Shown: piece after piece, positions 32,701-43,682 of the stretch
Numbering within the stretch: position 1 is the first letter of the stretch
How the letters are laid out: each line of letters starts with the position of its first letter
From: Xylona heveae TC161
Lineage: Eukaryota > Ascomycota > Xylonomycetes > Xylonales > Xylonaceae
NCBI RefSeq assembly: GCF_001619985.1
Contig: NW_017264195.1
Location: 992,001 to 1,056,000 of the forward strand
Length of the DNA stretch: 64,000 nt
Reading direction: 5' to 3'
Notes under the pieces: generated by a model
Databases searched by the model: none
The model's input: the letters and a program-made list of their open reading frames with translations, nothing else
Told to the model about the DNA's origin: nothing
Made by a program: the position numbers and the translations under genes

Positions 32701-35129
32701 TGACACGCAGGAGGCCTCTTTTCGGAGAAATCAAGCCAGCACTTCCCTAAGAGTCCGATGTACTCTGGGAATCTAGGAGTTGCAGCCCATGAGTAGGTCC
32801 CAGCAATGCGTTGACGCAATGGACACGACCAATTCCCAGGTTTTTCTCCAGTTTCCAAATATCAAAACTCGCTGATGAGCGAGGTTCGGATCGTTAGACC
32901 TGGCCAAAAATCCACGCAGACTTTTTTTTGGACGGACCTTCCTGAGTGCAAAGATTTTTATCTGGCTAGATGGTATATATCTGGCCTGCGTACAGAATTA
33001 GATTGAAGCGTCTCTGGAAAATTTCATCATCGGCCTTCCAAAAAAAGGCGGGAAGTCGTTTTGAGGCTTCTCCTGCCTTCAAGTATTCTACCTCTGCCCG
33101 TCGGGCCACTGTTCGTCTAAATTCCAACTGCATGCCGAGCATTGGTGGTCGTGGCCGCTTCAATGCCGTTATTGTCTGTACATTCAAGACTTTCTCCCAG
33201 ACGTTTCATCGGGACCTGCGGGTATTCTGAGGTTTGCGTCAAGGCTTAGCTTTGAGTATAGAAGCGGTTGTCACGTCGCTCTAACGATATCGAACAAGTA
33301 GGACGAGAGGGATGTAATAAACGCGCGGTGCAATCCAACGGTAATATAATGGCTCAGTGGTTCTTTAATCCTCTGAGCTTTAACACCATCTGGAATTGGC
33401 GTGGCATATGGGACTCCCTGGCCAGCTCCCAATGTTTCCAAGCGACAATACTTTTTCTCTGACCGCAAAGTGATCTTTCTTCTTGGCCAATAAAATTCTA
33501 TCACCGTTTCCCCTGATGTTTGAAAGGACATTGCAATAGACACATTTCTTTCGGTTCCTTCAAGAGGGTACTGCACGTCTCGGTTTCAAACACAAGGGTG
33601 CAGAGCAACAAGTTTTCGCGGATCGCTTCGTTGGTATGAGATCGGATTCTAAACATCGAAAAGAGTTGGATCAGCTCGCTCTCGGAATGACACAAAAGAT
33701 TTATTAGACAATTTCGTCATGCCTTCATAAGATCCTAGCTTTCTGCATTTCGTGTTGTGGCGAGGCACTTGGAAGCTCGCTCTTTACCTTGTCTTGGACG
33801 GGAGCAAGTCTCTAGCGATGGAGAAAGTGGTGATGTCGCTCGCGAGTTGCTCTCAGATGCTTTGTCGCTGACGAATCTCTCAACCGATTGCTCAACTCAG
33901 TTTTACATCCTGAATTTGAGCCTGGGCACCCTATAGTTGTGCTGCAACTGAATCCTGAACGTCGATGAGCACTTGGTGGCTCATGTTGCAGGTGATTACT
34001 GATCTTGCTTCCAATTTAGCTGGGCCGCTCCATCAACACGTTGCTGCCAGACTTGGAAGGTGCGGCACAGCAAAAAGCAACAATCGTGTTCTCAAATCCA
34101 CTCTTTTCTGGCCCTGGCAAACAGCTTTTGCGCACATCCTTTTACGCAAACGTTCTCAGAGACTTGTGTCCGCCAATTGCCTACAAGAAGCGGTAAGCGT
34201 TCCGCCTCTGGCGATTTGATGTGCCTCAAAGGATAAACTCCTTTTCATAGACTTGCTTATCAAAGTCAAAGCTTTCTATATATTTGTCATTTGAAAAAGT
34301 CCGATGAAAGGTAATTACAAAGACACCGTTACTTCACCCCCTTGTTCCTCTCATATTCTTTTTTTTTTTCTTATTAAATTCGATCTTATGCTGGAAAGCT
34401 GAGAACTTGCACCCCACATCCATGCTTGGAGTCCCCTACCTTCGTGTTATATAGCAGGTTTCTCGATTTCAGTATGATAGCTACGTCTTTTAAAACTCAA
34501 GAATAGACATTCTTTTTACCTATCTACCGAAGCTGGTTCCATTGGAGAATATGTCAGTCATTTAATCATACCTGTTCTTTTAAATCTCACAAGAGCTGGC
34601 GAAGATACACAGCCCAACCCTAAGCTTAAAATGCTGGCGACGGTAGAAGCACGTTCATTTTCTGCTATTTTCTTTTTTTTTTTTTTTCAATTATACTCAT
34701 TCCGTATTTTTTCTATAACAGTTCCCAACGTTTACCAGCTGTTCGTAAAAGACTAGTCATATTCATCAAAAAACACTGTCAATTTGAGCAAATATCACGT
34801 CAGAACCAGATGAAATATGAGAGCATACGCCTCTCTGCACCCATGAAGGATACTTCATTGTGAGCACCATTTCTTATTTACTATCCATGGCAGAAATAAG
34901 TCGATTCCGACAAATAGAGCCAAATAAAAATTGCTGAACCTTTCAATTTGGTTTTTCTCTATGAATATTGAGGCACTCGTGATTGTAAATGGACCCTGCA
35001 TGTTTATATCGTTAGTTGAAGCTACGTCAGCTTAGTCATCATATCCGTTCGATCTTCCGCCTCAATATTAATTGTTTCCGTTTGTGGGGAAAACCCTCGA
35101 GTCTTGAATTGGAACCTCTACGGTCCATC
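29722..35129. other. Gene desert upstream of the Zn2Cys6 gene (5.4 kb)
   Basis: This is the largest gene-free stretch. All open frames are under about 125 codons and none looks like protein. Poly-T runs occur at about 34360 and 34672-34688. It contains the promoter of the Zn2Cys6 gene (-) and of the cyclophilin gene (+). A long leader, an upstream noncoding RNA or degraded sequence could all be present; I cannot distinguish them. Confidence 0.5.
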
Positions 35130-36684
35130 ATGAGTGTTCTCCTGGAGACCTCTGCCGGTGACATTGTCATCGATCTTCTTGTGGACTATGCGCCAAAGAG
35201 TTGTCAAAAGTGAGTTTATGCTGTTTCCGGCTACTGTTACAGCCGTCGCCTCCCGTCACCCAGCTTGCTGAATGCAGATAAACTAAGATAATATCCGTGT
35301 CTTCTAGCTTTCTGAAGCTATGCAAAGTGAAATACTACAATTACTCTCCCGTCTACAGTGTGCAAAAGAACTTCTCGTTTCAAACCGGCGATCCAATCGG
35401 TCCGGACTCCAAGGATAGCGATGGCGGTTCCTCCATCTGGGGCCTTCTCAATGGGCCCTCGCAGAAGACATTCCCCGCCGACATTCACCCTAAATTAAAA
35501 CATTTGGAGCGAGGGACTGTCAGCATGGCCACGGTGCCCAACCCCAAGGACCCGGACGAGCGATTGGCAGGGAGCCAGTTCCTTGTCACCCTTGGCGATA
35601 ACCTAGAATATTTGGACGGTAAATCTGCCATTTTCGGCAAGGTAGTTGAAGGTTTTGATACTCTCGAGAATGTCAACAGCGCCTTCTGCGACGACAAAGG
35701 GCGACCTTTGAAAGATATTCGAATTAGACATACTGTCATCCTTGACGATCCTTACGATGATCCTCCCGGGCTCGAGGAACCTCCGCATAGCCCAGTGCCA
35801 ACAAAGGCGCAGCTGGCGACAGTACGGATTGCCGATGATGAAGAGGTTGCTGAGCCAGTCGATGAAGAAGCTGCCGAAAGGCAACGGCGTGAGAGGGAGG
35901 CCAGAGCTCAGGCATTGACATTGGAAATGGTAGGAGATTTGCCTTTTGCAGAGGTCAAACCCCCGGAGAATGTTCTTTTTGTTTGCAAACTGAACCCGGT
36001 CACACAAGGTACGCGTATCAGATATATTACATGGCTAGCTGGTGGCTAATCTATTACCTCAGATGAGGACTTGGAATTGATTTTCAGTCGCTTCGGGACG
36101 ATTCTTTCGTGCGAAGTCATCCGAGACAAGAAGACTGGTGACAGTTTACAGTATGCATTTATCGAATTTGAGAATCAAAAGGAGTGCGAGCAAGCATATT
36201 TCAAGATGCAAGGTATCCTGATTGATGATCATCGCATTCATGTCGATTTTTCACAAAGTGTATGTCAAGAAAGAGTCATGGTCCTTTTTGGACGCAACGG
36301 TTAACCTCGGGCTAGGTTTCCAAGCTTTCCGACGTCTGGCGCAATGCAACAAATTCGAAACGGGCTCGACAAGGAGGAGGTTTCGGTGGCTTTTCTGGCC
36401 TGGAAAAGAGGAGACAGTATCGGGCAATGGACGGTGGTTCTGGCCGTTCTAGAGATTACGGCATGGTGTTTGATCGTGATGATATTCGCCGCGGCAGAGA
36501 CCCGGATGAGAAGCCACGCGACCCGCACCGCGCTCCATCGCGCAGCCGAAGTCCACCACGACGTCGCCGGGAGTATGATGACCGGGGATATGATAGGGAT
36601 TATGACCGTTCCCGGAGAGACCGCAGTAGAGACCGTTACCGCCGGCGGGATCGCAGTAGTGAGAGAAAACGTTCATACCGGTAG
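35130..36684 (+). CDS. cyp6: Cyclophilin-RRM protein (PPIL4-like, Cyp6)
   Basis: Four exons, 35130..35209, 35308..36008, 36063..36259 and 36316..36684, about 448 residues. An N-terminal cyclophilin-type peptidyl-prolyl isomerase domain (about 1-165) begins [20 protein letters not shown] and contains [20 protein letters not shown] and [19 protein letters not shown]. An acidic/charged linker ([20 protein letters not shown]) leads to an RRM at about 240-320, with RNP2-like VLFVCKLNP and RNP1-like LQYAFIEF. The tail is an Arg/Asp/Ser-rich SR-like domain. PPIL4/Rct1-type proteins are nuclear, associate with spliceosomes and the Pol II CTD. Domain order and length match the family; exon junctions close in all phases. 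Confidence 0.95.
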
Positions 36685-37241
36685 TTGACGTTTCTTCTTT
36701 CTTGGTTGACAACCCTTCAAGCGAATGTTATTTTCAGGGGAGCTCAGGGCGTTTGCCGGTGTCACGTCCATGTTTTACATGACTAAAACGATTGTGAACA
36801 AGGTCTTCGGTTTAGATTCCATTGTAATATATACGGGTTATTCGGCGTTTTTAAAGTCGTATGCTGTAACAGACTCCTTAATTACTAGGATAAAGGGGGG
36901 GTTAAACCGTGGTGAGGAAAGGGAAGTCAGAAAGGGAACTAACTTATGACGCGCCCGCTGCGCCACCTGCCAGAAGTAAGTCTGGTGGGGAATTGGGGGT
37001 CTTCGGCTCGACTTTTGACCGTATTGAATCCTCCGACTCGCTGATCCCCCTGGCTACCTATTAATGGAACCATAACAAAGCGCTCGAGCCAAGTTGGTGT
37101 CCTCATACTCAATCAGTGCCACCATCTGAAGGCTTAGACATTTATACACGTCTTTTCCTTCTTCCCATCAAGCCCATTATTTTGATACACTCTTTTCTCT
37201 TTTTCTTTTTTCCAGATACCCACAGCTCTTTCTTTTCCACA
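36685..37241. other. Promoter and leader of uap1
   Basis: No gene. A pyrimidine-rich tract (about 37180-37215) lies directly before the start codon. The in-frame codon at 37116 is GTG and not used. Confidence 0.55.
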
Positions 37242-38918
37242 ATGGCAGCCGCGGTAAAAGAAACGGTCAGCAATCTGTTGGAGAAGCTACACCCCGCCGG
37301 AGAGACGACCGTACCCCGCCGACAGCCCAGCGATGATGAAATTAAGACCCTGCGATCCAAGTACGAAGAAGCAGGCCAGGGACATGTCTTCGCCTTCTGG
37401 GACAGCCTAGCTACCTCTGAGAGAGCTGAACTTTTCGCCCAGCTTGAGGCCATGAACCCCGCTCGCATCAATGAGATCAGAGACAAAACCCTACACCCTC
37501 CCGCACAAACTGCTGCTGAGAAAGAGCCCAGCATCGAGCAGCTTCCCGAATCTGCAAATGCTTCAATTCTACTTTCTGAGGCTCAGGACCTTGAGCGTTG
37601 GTACGAACAGGGTCTGAAACTGATCGCTGAGAACAAGGTGGCTGTGGTCCTTATGGCTGGTGGCCAAGGCACCCGGCTAGGCAGCTCAGCGCCCAAGGGA
37701 TGTTTCGATATCGGCCTCCCAAGCGGAAAGTCACTATTCCAAATTCAAGCCGAACGAATCTGGAAGATCCAGCGCCTAGCCCAACGAAAGCACGGAAAGG
37801 AGAGCGTAGTAGTGCCATGGTACGTCATGACCAGCGGGCCTACGAGAGGACCTACCGAGAAGTTCTTTCAAGAACACAATTACTTTGGTTTGGACAAGAA
37901 CAATGTATTCGTCTTCGAGCAGGGTGTGCTCCCTTGTATCTCAAACGACGGCAAGATTCTCTTGGAGAGCAAGTCAAAGGTATACATTTATCCCAGTGCA
38001 CTCCATGTGTGGATTCCTTGACTAACTGCATCTAGATTGCTGTCGCACCTGACGGCAACGGTGGTATATATCAAGCGCTCGTTACATCGTCGGTGATTGA
38101 TGACATGAAAAAACGCGGTATCGAGCACGTTCATGCCTACTGTGTGGATAACTCCCTGGTCAAGGTCGCAGACCCTGTCTTCATTGGCTTTTCTGCCGCT
38201 AAAGACGTCGACATTGCTACCAAAGTGGTACGAAAGCGAAGTGCCAACGAGCCCGTTGGTTTAATTTTGCTGCGAAACGGCAAGCCTGATGTCGTGGAAT
38301 ACTCGGAGATCGACAAGAAGCTGGCGGAGCAAATGGACCCTCATCATCCCGATCTCCTGAAATTCCGCGCCGCCAACATTGTGAACCATTACTATTCGTT
38401 CCGCTTCCTCTCTACCATTCCTGAGTGGGCTCACCATCTCCCGCACCATGTCGCGCGCAAGAAGATTCCTTATGTCGATGACAAGAGTGGCGAGACGGTG
38501 AAGCCGGAGAAGCCCAACGGCATCAAGCTTGAACAATTCGTCTTTGACGTTTTCCCGCGCCTTCCACTAGACAAGTTCGCCTGCATGGAAGTTCGCCGTG
38601 AGGACGAATTCTCACCTCTGAAGAATGCCAAAGGTACCGGCGAGGATGATCCGGACACGAGCCGACGGGACATTCTTGCTCAAGGCCAGAAGTGGGTGCA
38701 GGCTGCCGGAGCCGTTGTGACCAGCGAGAACGAGGAGACCGGTGTCGAGGTCTCTCCTCTCATCAGCTATGTTAGTAACCTTACATTCTACATGTTTTCT
38801 ATGTTCTCTTGTTTTATGTATGCATGGTTTGCTAATTCAAATTTAGGGTGGCGAGGGCCTCGAGTTTGTGCAGGGTCGGACAATCAAGGCGCCAGCAGTG
38901 ATTGAAAAAGAAGAATAA
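37242..38918 (+). CDS. uap1: UDP-N-acetylglucosamine pyrophosphorylase
   Basis: Three exons, 37242..37979, 38036..38770 and 38847..38918, all phase 0, about 514 residues. The nucleotidyltransferase signature is [20 protein letters not shown], with M138 and the GGxGTRLG loop at about 140-147, then VMTSGPT and the NHYYSFRFL and [17 protein letters not shown] blocks typical of eukaryotic UAP1. The enzyme makes UDP-GlcNAc from UTP and GlcNAc-1-phosphate in the cytosol, the precursor for chitin, GPI anchors and N-glycans. The final exon encodes only [20 protein letters not shown] plus an acidic end. Length is normal. The gene is tandem with the cyclophilin gene. Confidence 0.97.
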
Positions 38919-41036
38919 TCTCATTGCATAACATGTGAACGCAACTGGGCTATTTTCCTTTTACGGGTACATTATGATACTATAACTCTTATCGTTTTCT
39001 AATCTTTTCATCGTAAACAGGGTCATCACTATTGGCAGTATATAGTTGGTATTTGGCGGGCTTTTGATCGATAAGCCAAGAAGCTTAAAATTAGAATTTC
39101 CCAACGACCTTTTGAAACACTCATGAAGCATTATCCATGTGGGTAAGGGTAAGAGGTCATGGTGGCTGCGATTGAGATTCCTAGTGGGATACAGCTGAGA
39201 ATAAATGAAATACGGCGCCACTACACTAAGAATTGGACTTGCTGTAAACATAATTTTTTTGCAAAATAGGTTGAACTTATATTCAGCTGCTTCGAAGCTG
39301 TCTTTACTTTCACGTGATGGCAGAAGAGCACGAGGGATAATACAGCATCAAAATCCAATATACTTTTCAGACGCGGCAGTTTCTGCGATAGTCAAAGTAC
39401 CGAGGTGTGGTGCATATCCTAGCTAGAGCTACCTAGGTTGGATCTTAGCTGGAAACTGCCCCAATCTAAGGTCTGCTAGGTAAGCTTGTTTCACGAGCTG
39501 AATTTGCTCAAGAATTCAATCACAGGCGAAGTCCACGCTGTCGCTTTGTCTCTGTTCACACAGGAAAGGAAATGCGGACTACAATGGAGGGATGCGGAGA
39601 TCTGATAACCTCTTGTCAAGATCAATTCTTGGTTTTTTCTTCATAATGGTTCGATCTGCAGCACATGATGATGGTCTGTCAGTATACGGAGTACGGAATT
39701 ATGCGGAATTCCCCGCAGCATCACAGGGAATTACGAGCCAGAGGAAACACCAAACGAGAGAGCTGTGACCAGGCGAAACGTGAGAGAAAAAAAAAAGGCC
39801 GCCGAAGAGCCAGCCAACAACCTCGTCGCTCTCGCTCTAAACCCAAAGAAGGCGGGGAGCTCGATAGGCTATTGGAGGCAAAATTAGCGAACTTAGCAAC
39901 GTTAGACCGAGGACTCATCGTGCTGCGTGAGAAACTTTACCTAAGCCTAACTCTAGTGCTCCAACCTATCCACCCGATACCCTCACTAACGATTGCAAGC
40001 AGACCCAGCCCGGGCAGAAACTACTAACTCTGGGAGACAGACAAGGAGGGAAAACGCAGAAGACAGAATCCAAACGGCAAAACTAGAGCCGCCCCACGGC
40101 TCAATGGCACTCGGGCCCCCTTGGCCTGAGTCTCGCCATGCCACAGCAAACGGCCAAGACCAAATGAGTGAGGGTGAGCCTGTGAGAAAAGCGCGAAAGC
40201 TGTAACTGGGTACAGAGGGGAAAAGGAAGAAGGGCCGGCCACACCCCCACTATTGGCCCAATGAGGTATCAAGAGCAGCCAAAAATTTCTGGTCCAGCCC
40301 GCCGCGCCCGCGTCTGCCGAAAGTCTCTCTTCCTCGCGTGGGTTTCCTCGAGCTTTGTGTGGGCAAAGAAGTGCTGGCTTTGAAGCAGTCCCTCACACTA
40401 CTGCCCGCTTAAGTTATTATTACCTGCCGCTTTTTGCTAACTGCTAAATTGCTACCCTTATCCACTTTATTATATCCTGACCTCCGTCAAGTTTGATCAC
40501 CTCCATCTACCTCGTTTTGACGTCTGCAATCGATCGTCGTCTTTGATCGGTGGGAAGGAAGCGTTGAGCCGTTGCGGGTGAAGCAGCAGATATTTTTCCT
40601 TATTCTTTAAGGAACGAAGGGTAAGTTTTAATCAACAAGAAATTTACGCATTTTTCCCGGGGAAACCGCGAGCTCTTGCGCCTGACCTTATACCCGCCCT
40701 GGCGGAAAGGCGTGCTGGCTCTGCTCTGGCGGGTGTTACGGTAGACAAAAGAAGCATCAGGTATCTGCAGTACAGGACGCAAGGTACAATCTGAAACTCG
40801 GGCTCGTCATTTCCCCCTGTCGGGCGTTGACATTCTGCTGTTATCAGCTTGTGCTCATGCCCAAGGAATTTTTTTGCTGGGCTTGTGATCCTGGCTTTCG
40901 CATACCTTTGCTTCTCTTGCAGCCCGCTACCAACGCCATGATAACTTTCTAAAGACGGCCACATAGTTGCAGGCTGCGTGCTGACATCGGGACATTTTAG
41001 GATTTGATCCAATCTACCATACTTCTCATATCCATT
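38919..41036. other. Intergenic region with the promoter and leader of the zinc-knuckle gene
   Basis: No supported coding gene. TATACGGAGTACGGA occurs at 39683-39697. A probable 5'-UTR intron is at 40621-41000. A 192-codon minus-strand open frame at 40644-41222 overlaps this intron and the true exons and is judged to be chance. Confidence 0.5.
40621..41000 (+). other. Probable 5'-UTR intron of the zinc-knuckle gene
   Basis: A strong donor GTAAGT at 40621 and an acceptor CATTTTAG ending at 41000 sit 36 nt before the start codon at 41037. Long leader introns are common in highly expressed fungal genes. No transcript evidence is available here. Confidence 0.45.
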
Positions 41037-42148
41037 ATGTCTTCTCTCTCTCGTCGCGCATGCTACAAGTGCGGAAACGTCGGCCACTACGCCGGTATGT
41101 CGCGAAGCTCTCGAACGCTTTTGATCAACTGGGAATACTGAGATTGATGTGCTACAGAGGTTTGCTCGTCGTCTGAGCGTCTTTGCTACAATTGTAAGAG
41201 TGTTGCTCCACCCTCTGTCCACATTGGATCTTGTGCTAATTCTCTACCCTTCCAGGCAAGCAGCCCGGTATGTCGAATCACTGAAGAACTAAGGACCTTA
41301 TTATTTCGGAACGCAAAAATTGACAATACCAGGCCACGAGTCTAACGGATGCCCGCATCCTCGTACCACTGAGAGTAAGACTCCCCTCGTTCCTCGGGTT
41401 TGGATGAATCGTTTCTAACAATCGAGCTTTCAGCCAAGCAGTGCTACCACTGCCAGGGACTGGGCCACGTCCAGGCTGACTGCCCCACCCTCCGCCTCAG
41501 CGGTGCTGCCAGCGGCGGCCGCTGCTACACCTGCGGCCAGCCGGGCCACCTCGCCGTATGTTTATCATATGCAAACCCGTTGATTCGACATGGCGCGTGT
41601 TAACTGACGAGAAACATGTAGCGTTCTTGCCCTAGTACCGGCAACGTGCAGCCTGGTGTCGGCCGCGGTGCTGGCGCCCCCCGCGGTGGTCTGAACGGCG
41701 GCTTCCGCGGCGGCTACGCTGGCGGTCCCCGCCCTGCCACCTGCTACAAATGTGGTGGTCCCAACCACTTTGCTCGCGACTGCCAGGCTCAGGCCATGAA
41801 GTGCTATGCCTGCGGCAAGCTCGTATGGACTTTGAAGACTATTGGCCGTTGAACACCGTCCACTGACAAAAGTAACAGGGCCACATCTCCCGCGACTGCA
41901 CCGCCCCCAACGGCGGTCCCCTTAACACCGCCGGCAAGACCTGCTACCGCTGCGGTGCTGTGGGTCATATCTCCCGCGAGTGCCCTCAGACTGAGACCAA
42001 CGGTGACGTTAATGCCGCTGCTAATGCGGCCCCCGTTTCCCCGGCAGCTGCTGCCCCGGCTGCTCCGGCTCCGGCTCCTGCCCCCGCTCCGGCTGCGCCT
42101 GCCGCTCCAGCTGACGCTCCCGCCGCCCCTACCGCCGCTGTTGCTTAA
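41037..42148 (+). CDS. Seven-CCHC zinc-knuckle RNA-binding protein (CNBP/Gis2-like)
   Basis: Seven coding exons, 41037..41094, 41158..41193, 41256..41267, 41333..41374, 41434..41555, 41622..41822 and 41879..42148, about 246 residues. Seven C-x2-C-x4-H-x4-C knuckles are read across the joins: CYKCGNVGHYAEVC, CYNCKQPGHESNGC, CYHCQGLGHVQADC, CYTCGQPGHLARSC, CYKCGGPNHFARDC, CYACGKLGHISRDC and CYRCGAVGHISREC. An RGG-like Gly/Arg segment (PRGGLNGGFRGGYAGG) lies between knuckles 4 and 5, and an Ala/Pro tail closes the protein. CNBP/Gis2 (byr3 in fission yeast) binds G-rich or polysome-associated mRNAs and nucleic acids. Five of the six introns interrupt a knuckle; exon 3 is a 12-nt microexon. Confidence 0.95.
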
Positions 42149-43682
42149 ATGGACTTTGAAGAGGTACCATTGACCGCGACCGAGCTTTAATGCTGCGATC
42201 ACAATACGCTTCGGCATGACATCGCGGAAATCACACATCGTCGTATATTTCGTTTCGTCTTCTTGTTACTTTGAGAGTATATTTGAGAGCGTTGATGGCC
42301 GCCTGTAGAAAGGCAGCTTGCGCTTCCAAATCTCCCTTTTCCGTGGAATTTTGGATTTATTACTTATCGTCTCATCATCTATTGCCTATATTTTGTCACG
42401 ACCAAGTTCCTTTACGTTTTCCTACTTTTATGGCGCCACTGTTGTTATTCGCTTTTCCACCTCATCGGAGTCTGGCATTGGCAGGTTGCAACGTTCACGA
42501 ATAATCCCAAAGGCAAAAAAGGTTTTACGAAAAAGCACACATGCACACTTATCCATATTCACGCCCCCGACAAACCAAATTCTCGCGGAATTTTGCTTTC
42601 TCTATTATATACATGAGATTAGAAGCTTCACGCTTTTGAAGCCGTTGGGGAAATCCGTTGGATATTTCGATAGTAGTCCCTGTGGAAGGAGAACAAGGGA
42701 GGTAGCTGTCGGAATGAGAATGGAGAGGGCCAAGAGTCAAAAGTTGGAAAGGGAAATTTTGAACTGAGAAGACGGGCCGCGTGATGAAGTTGTAGTGGTA
42801 GTGGTATAGTAGTACTGGGAGTAAGTTGCTAGACCGGAAGAACGTGGAAAATTGAAAGACCAGCGAATTCCGCAAGCTTGTGAGTGATGGTGTGACCATG
42901 TATTTTTCTTCCCGACTTGGGTCATCTTATCTGTTGGTTTGTCATGCTGTCATGATTTTTTACGCTGCCTACAATAGGGATTGACACGTTGACGTTGACG
43001 TCTCTATGATTTTCCATACAGCATCTATCTCCGGTGTTCTCGGGGGGGTTTTTTCCCCCTTCGTTTTGGTGGTCTTTGAATGCTGTTACTCGGCGAGAAT
43101 CCTTCTGGTTACGGTAGATGAGACACTTGAGCAGGATAGGGTGATCTACTTGGGCTCCTCTTCGCCATGCTGGCTACAATGCTTTTGATAACGTAGAGGT
43201 CTTGGGTAGGCTTCTAGATGCTTTTTGGATACTTTTGGAAAATATATGCGCAGGAAGCTGTAACGCGTTTCGAATAGTGAACCCCATACCTACCTATAAG
43301 TATAGCCCTACTCCCTAGAGTTGTCCATGACACCAAGGGTTAATCTGTCGTGACCCATCCTCAGTACACCAATCTTCTTTATTAGTGGGATGGGATACAT
43401 TCTTCGAAAGGTTCTATTTTTTCAGACGGCGCATCTCGTCCTCGGAAAGATCCAGTTTTCCACAGCTGATATCTCAATCAAGATACTCCCTTTTTCCCGT
43501 TGTATATGTTCTTCCGTCTCTTTCCCTCTCACATATACACGAGCCCATTGCCGAATATCGGACTGCAGTCAAGGTGCAAAGCCGTTATTGGTACCGTTTC
43601 TCGCCCGAATTCTCAGACCTCGTCGGGATTAGGATAGAGACCATTAGCAGTGGTCCCTTGAGTTGTGCGGCTACGAGTAAAG
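42149..43682. other. Intergenic region and dmc1 promoter
   Basis: No gene seen on either strand; short T-rich and A-rich tracts only. Confidence 0.55.

Noticed and set aside
33350-33400. GGCTCAGTGGTT, resembling a tRNA D-arm
   Set aside because: No matching acceptor stem, anticodon arm or T-arm around it.
37116-37241. N-terminal extension of uap1
   Set aside because: It starts with GTG and the encoded hydrophobic stretch is a translated pyrimidine-rich leader; the ATG at 37242 matches the family start.
40644-41222. 192-codon open frame on the minus strand
   Set aside because: It overlaps the leader intron and first two exons of the well-supported zinc-knuckle gene, has no recognisable domain, and begins from context rather than a conserved start.
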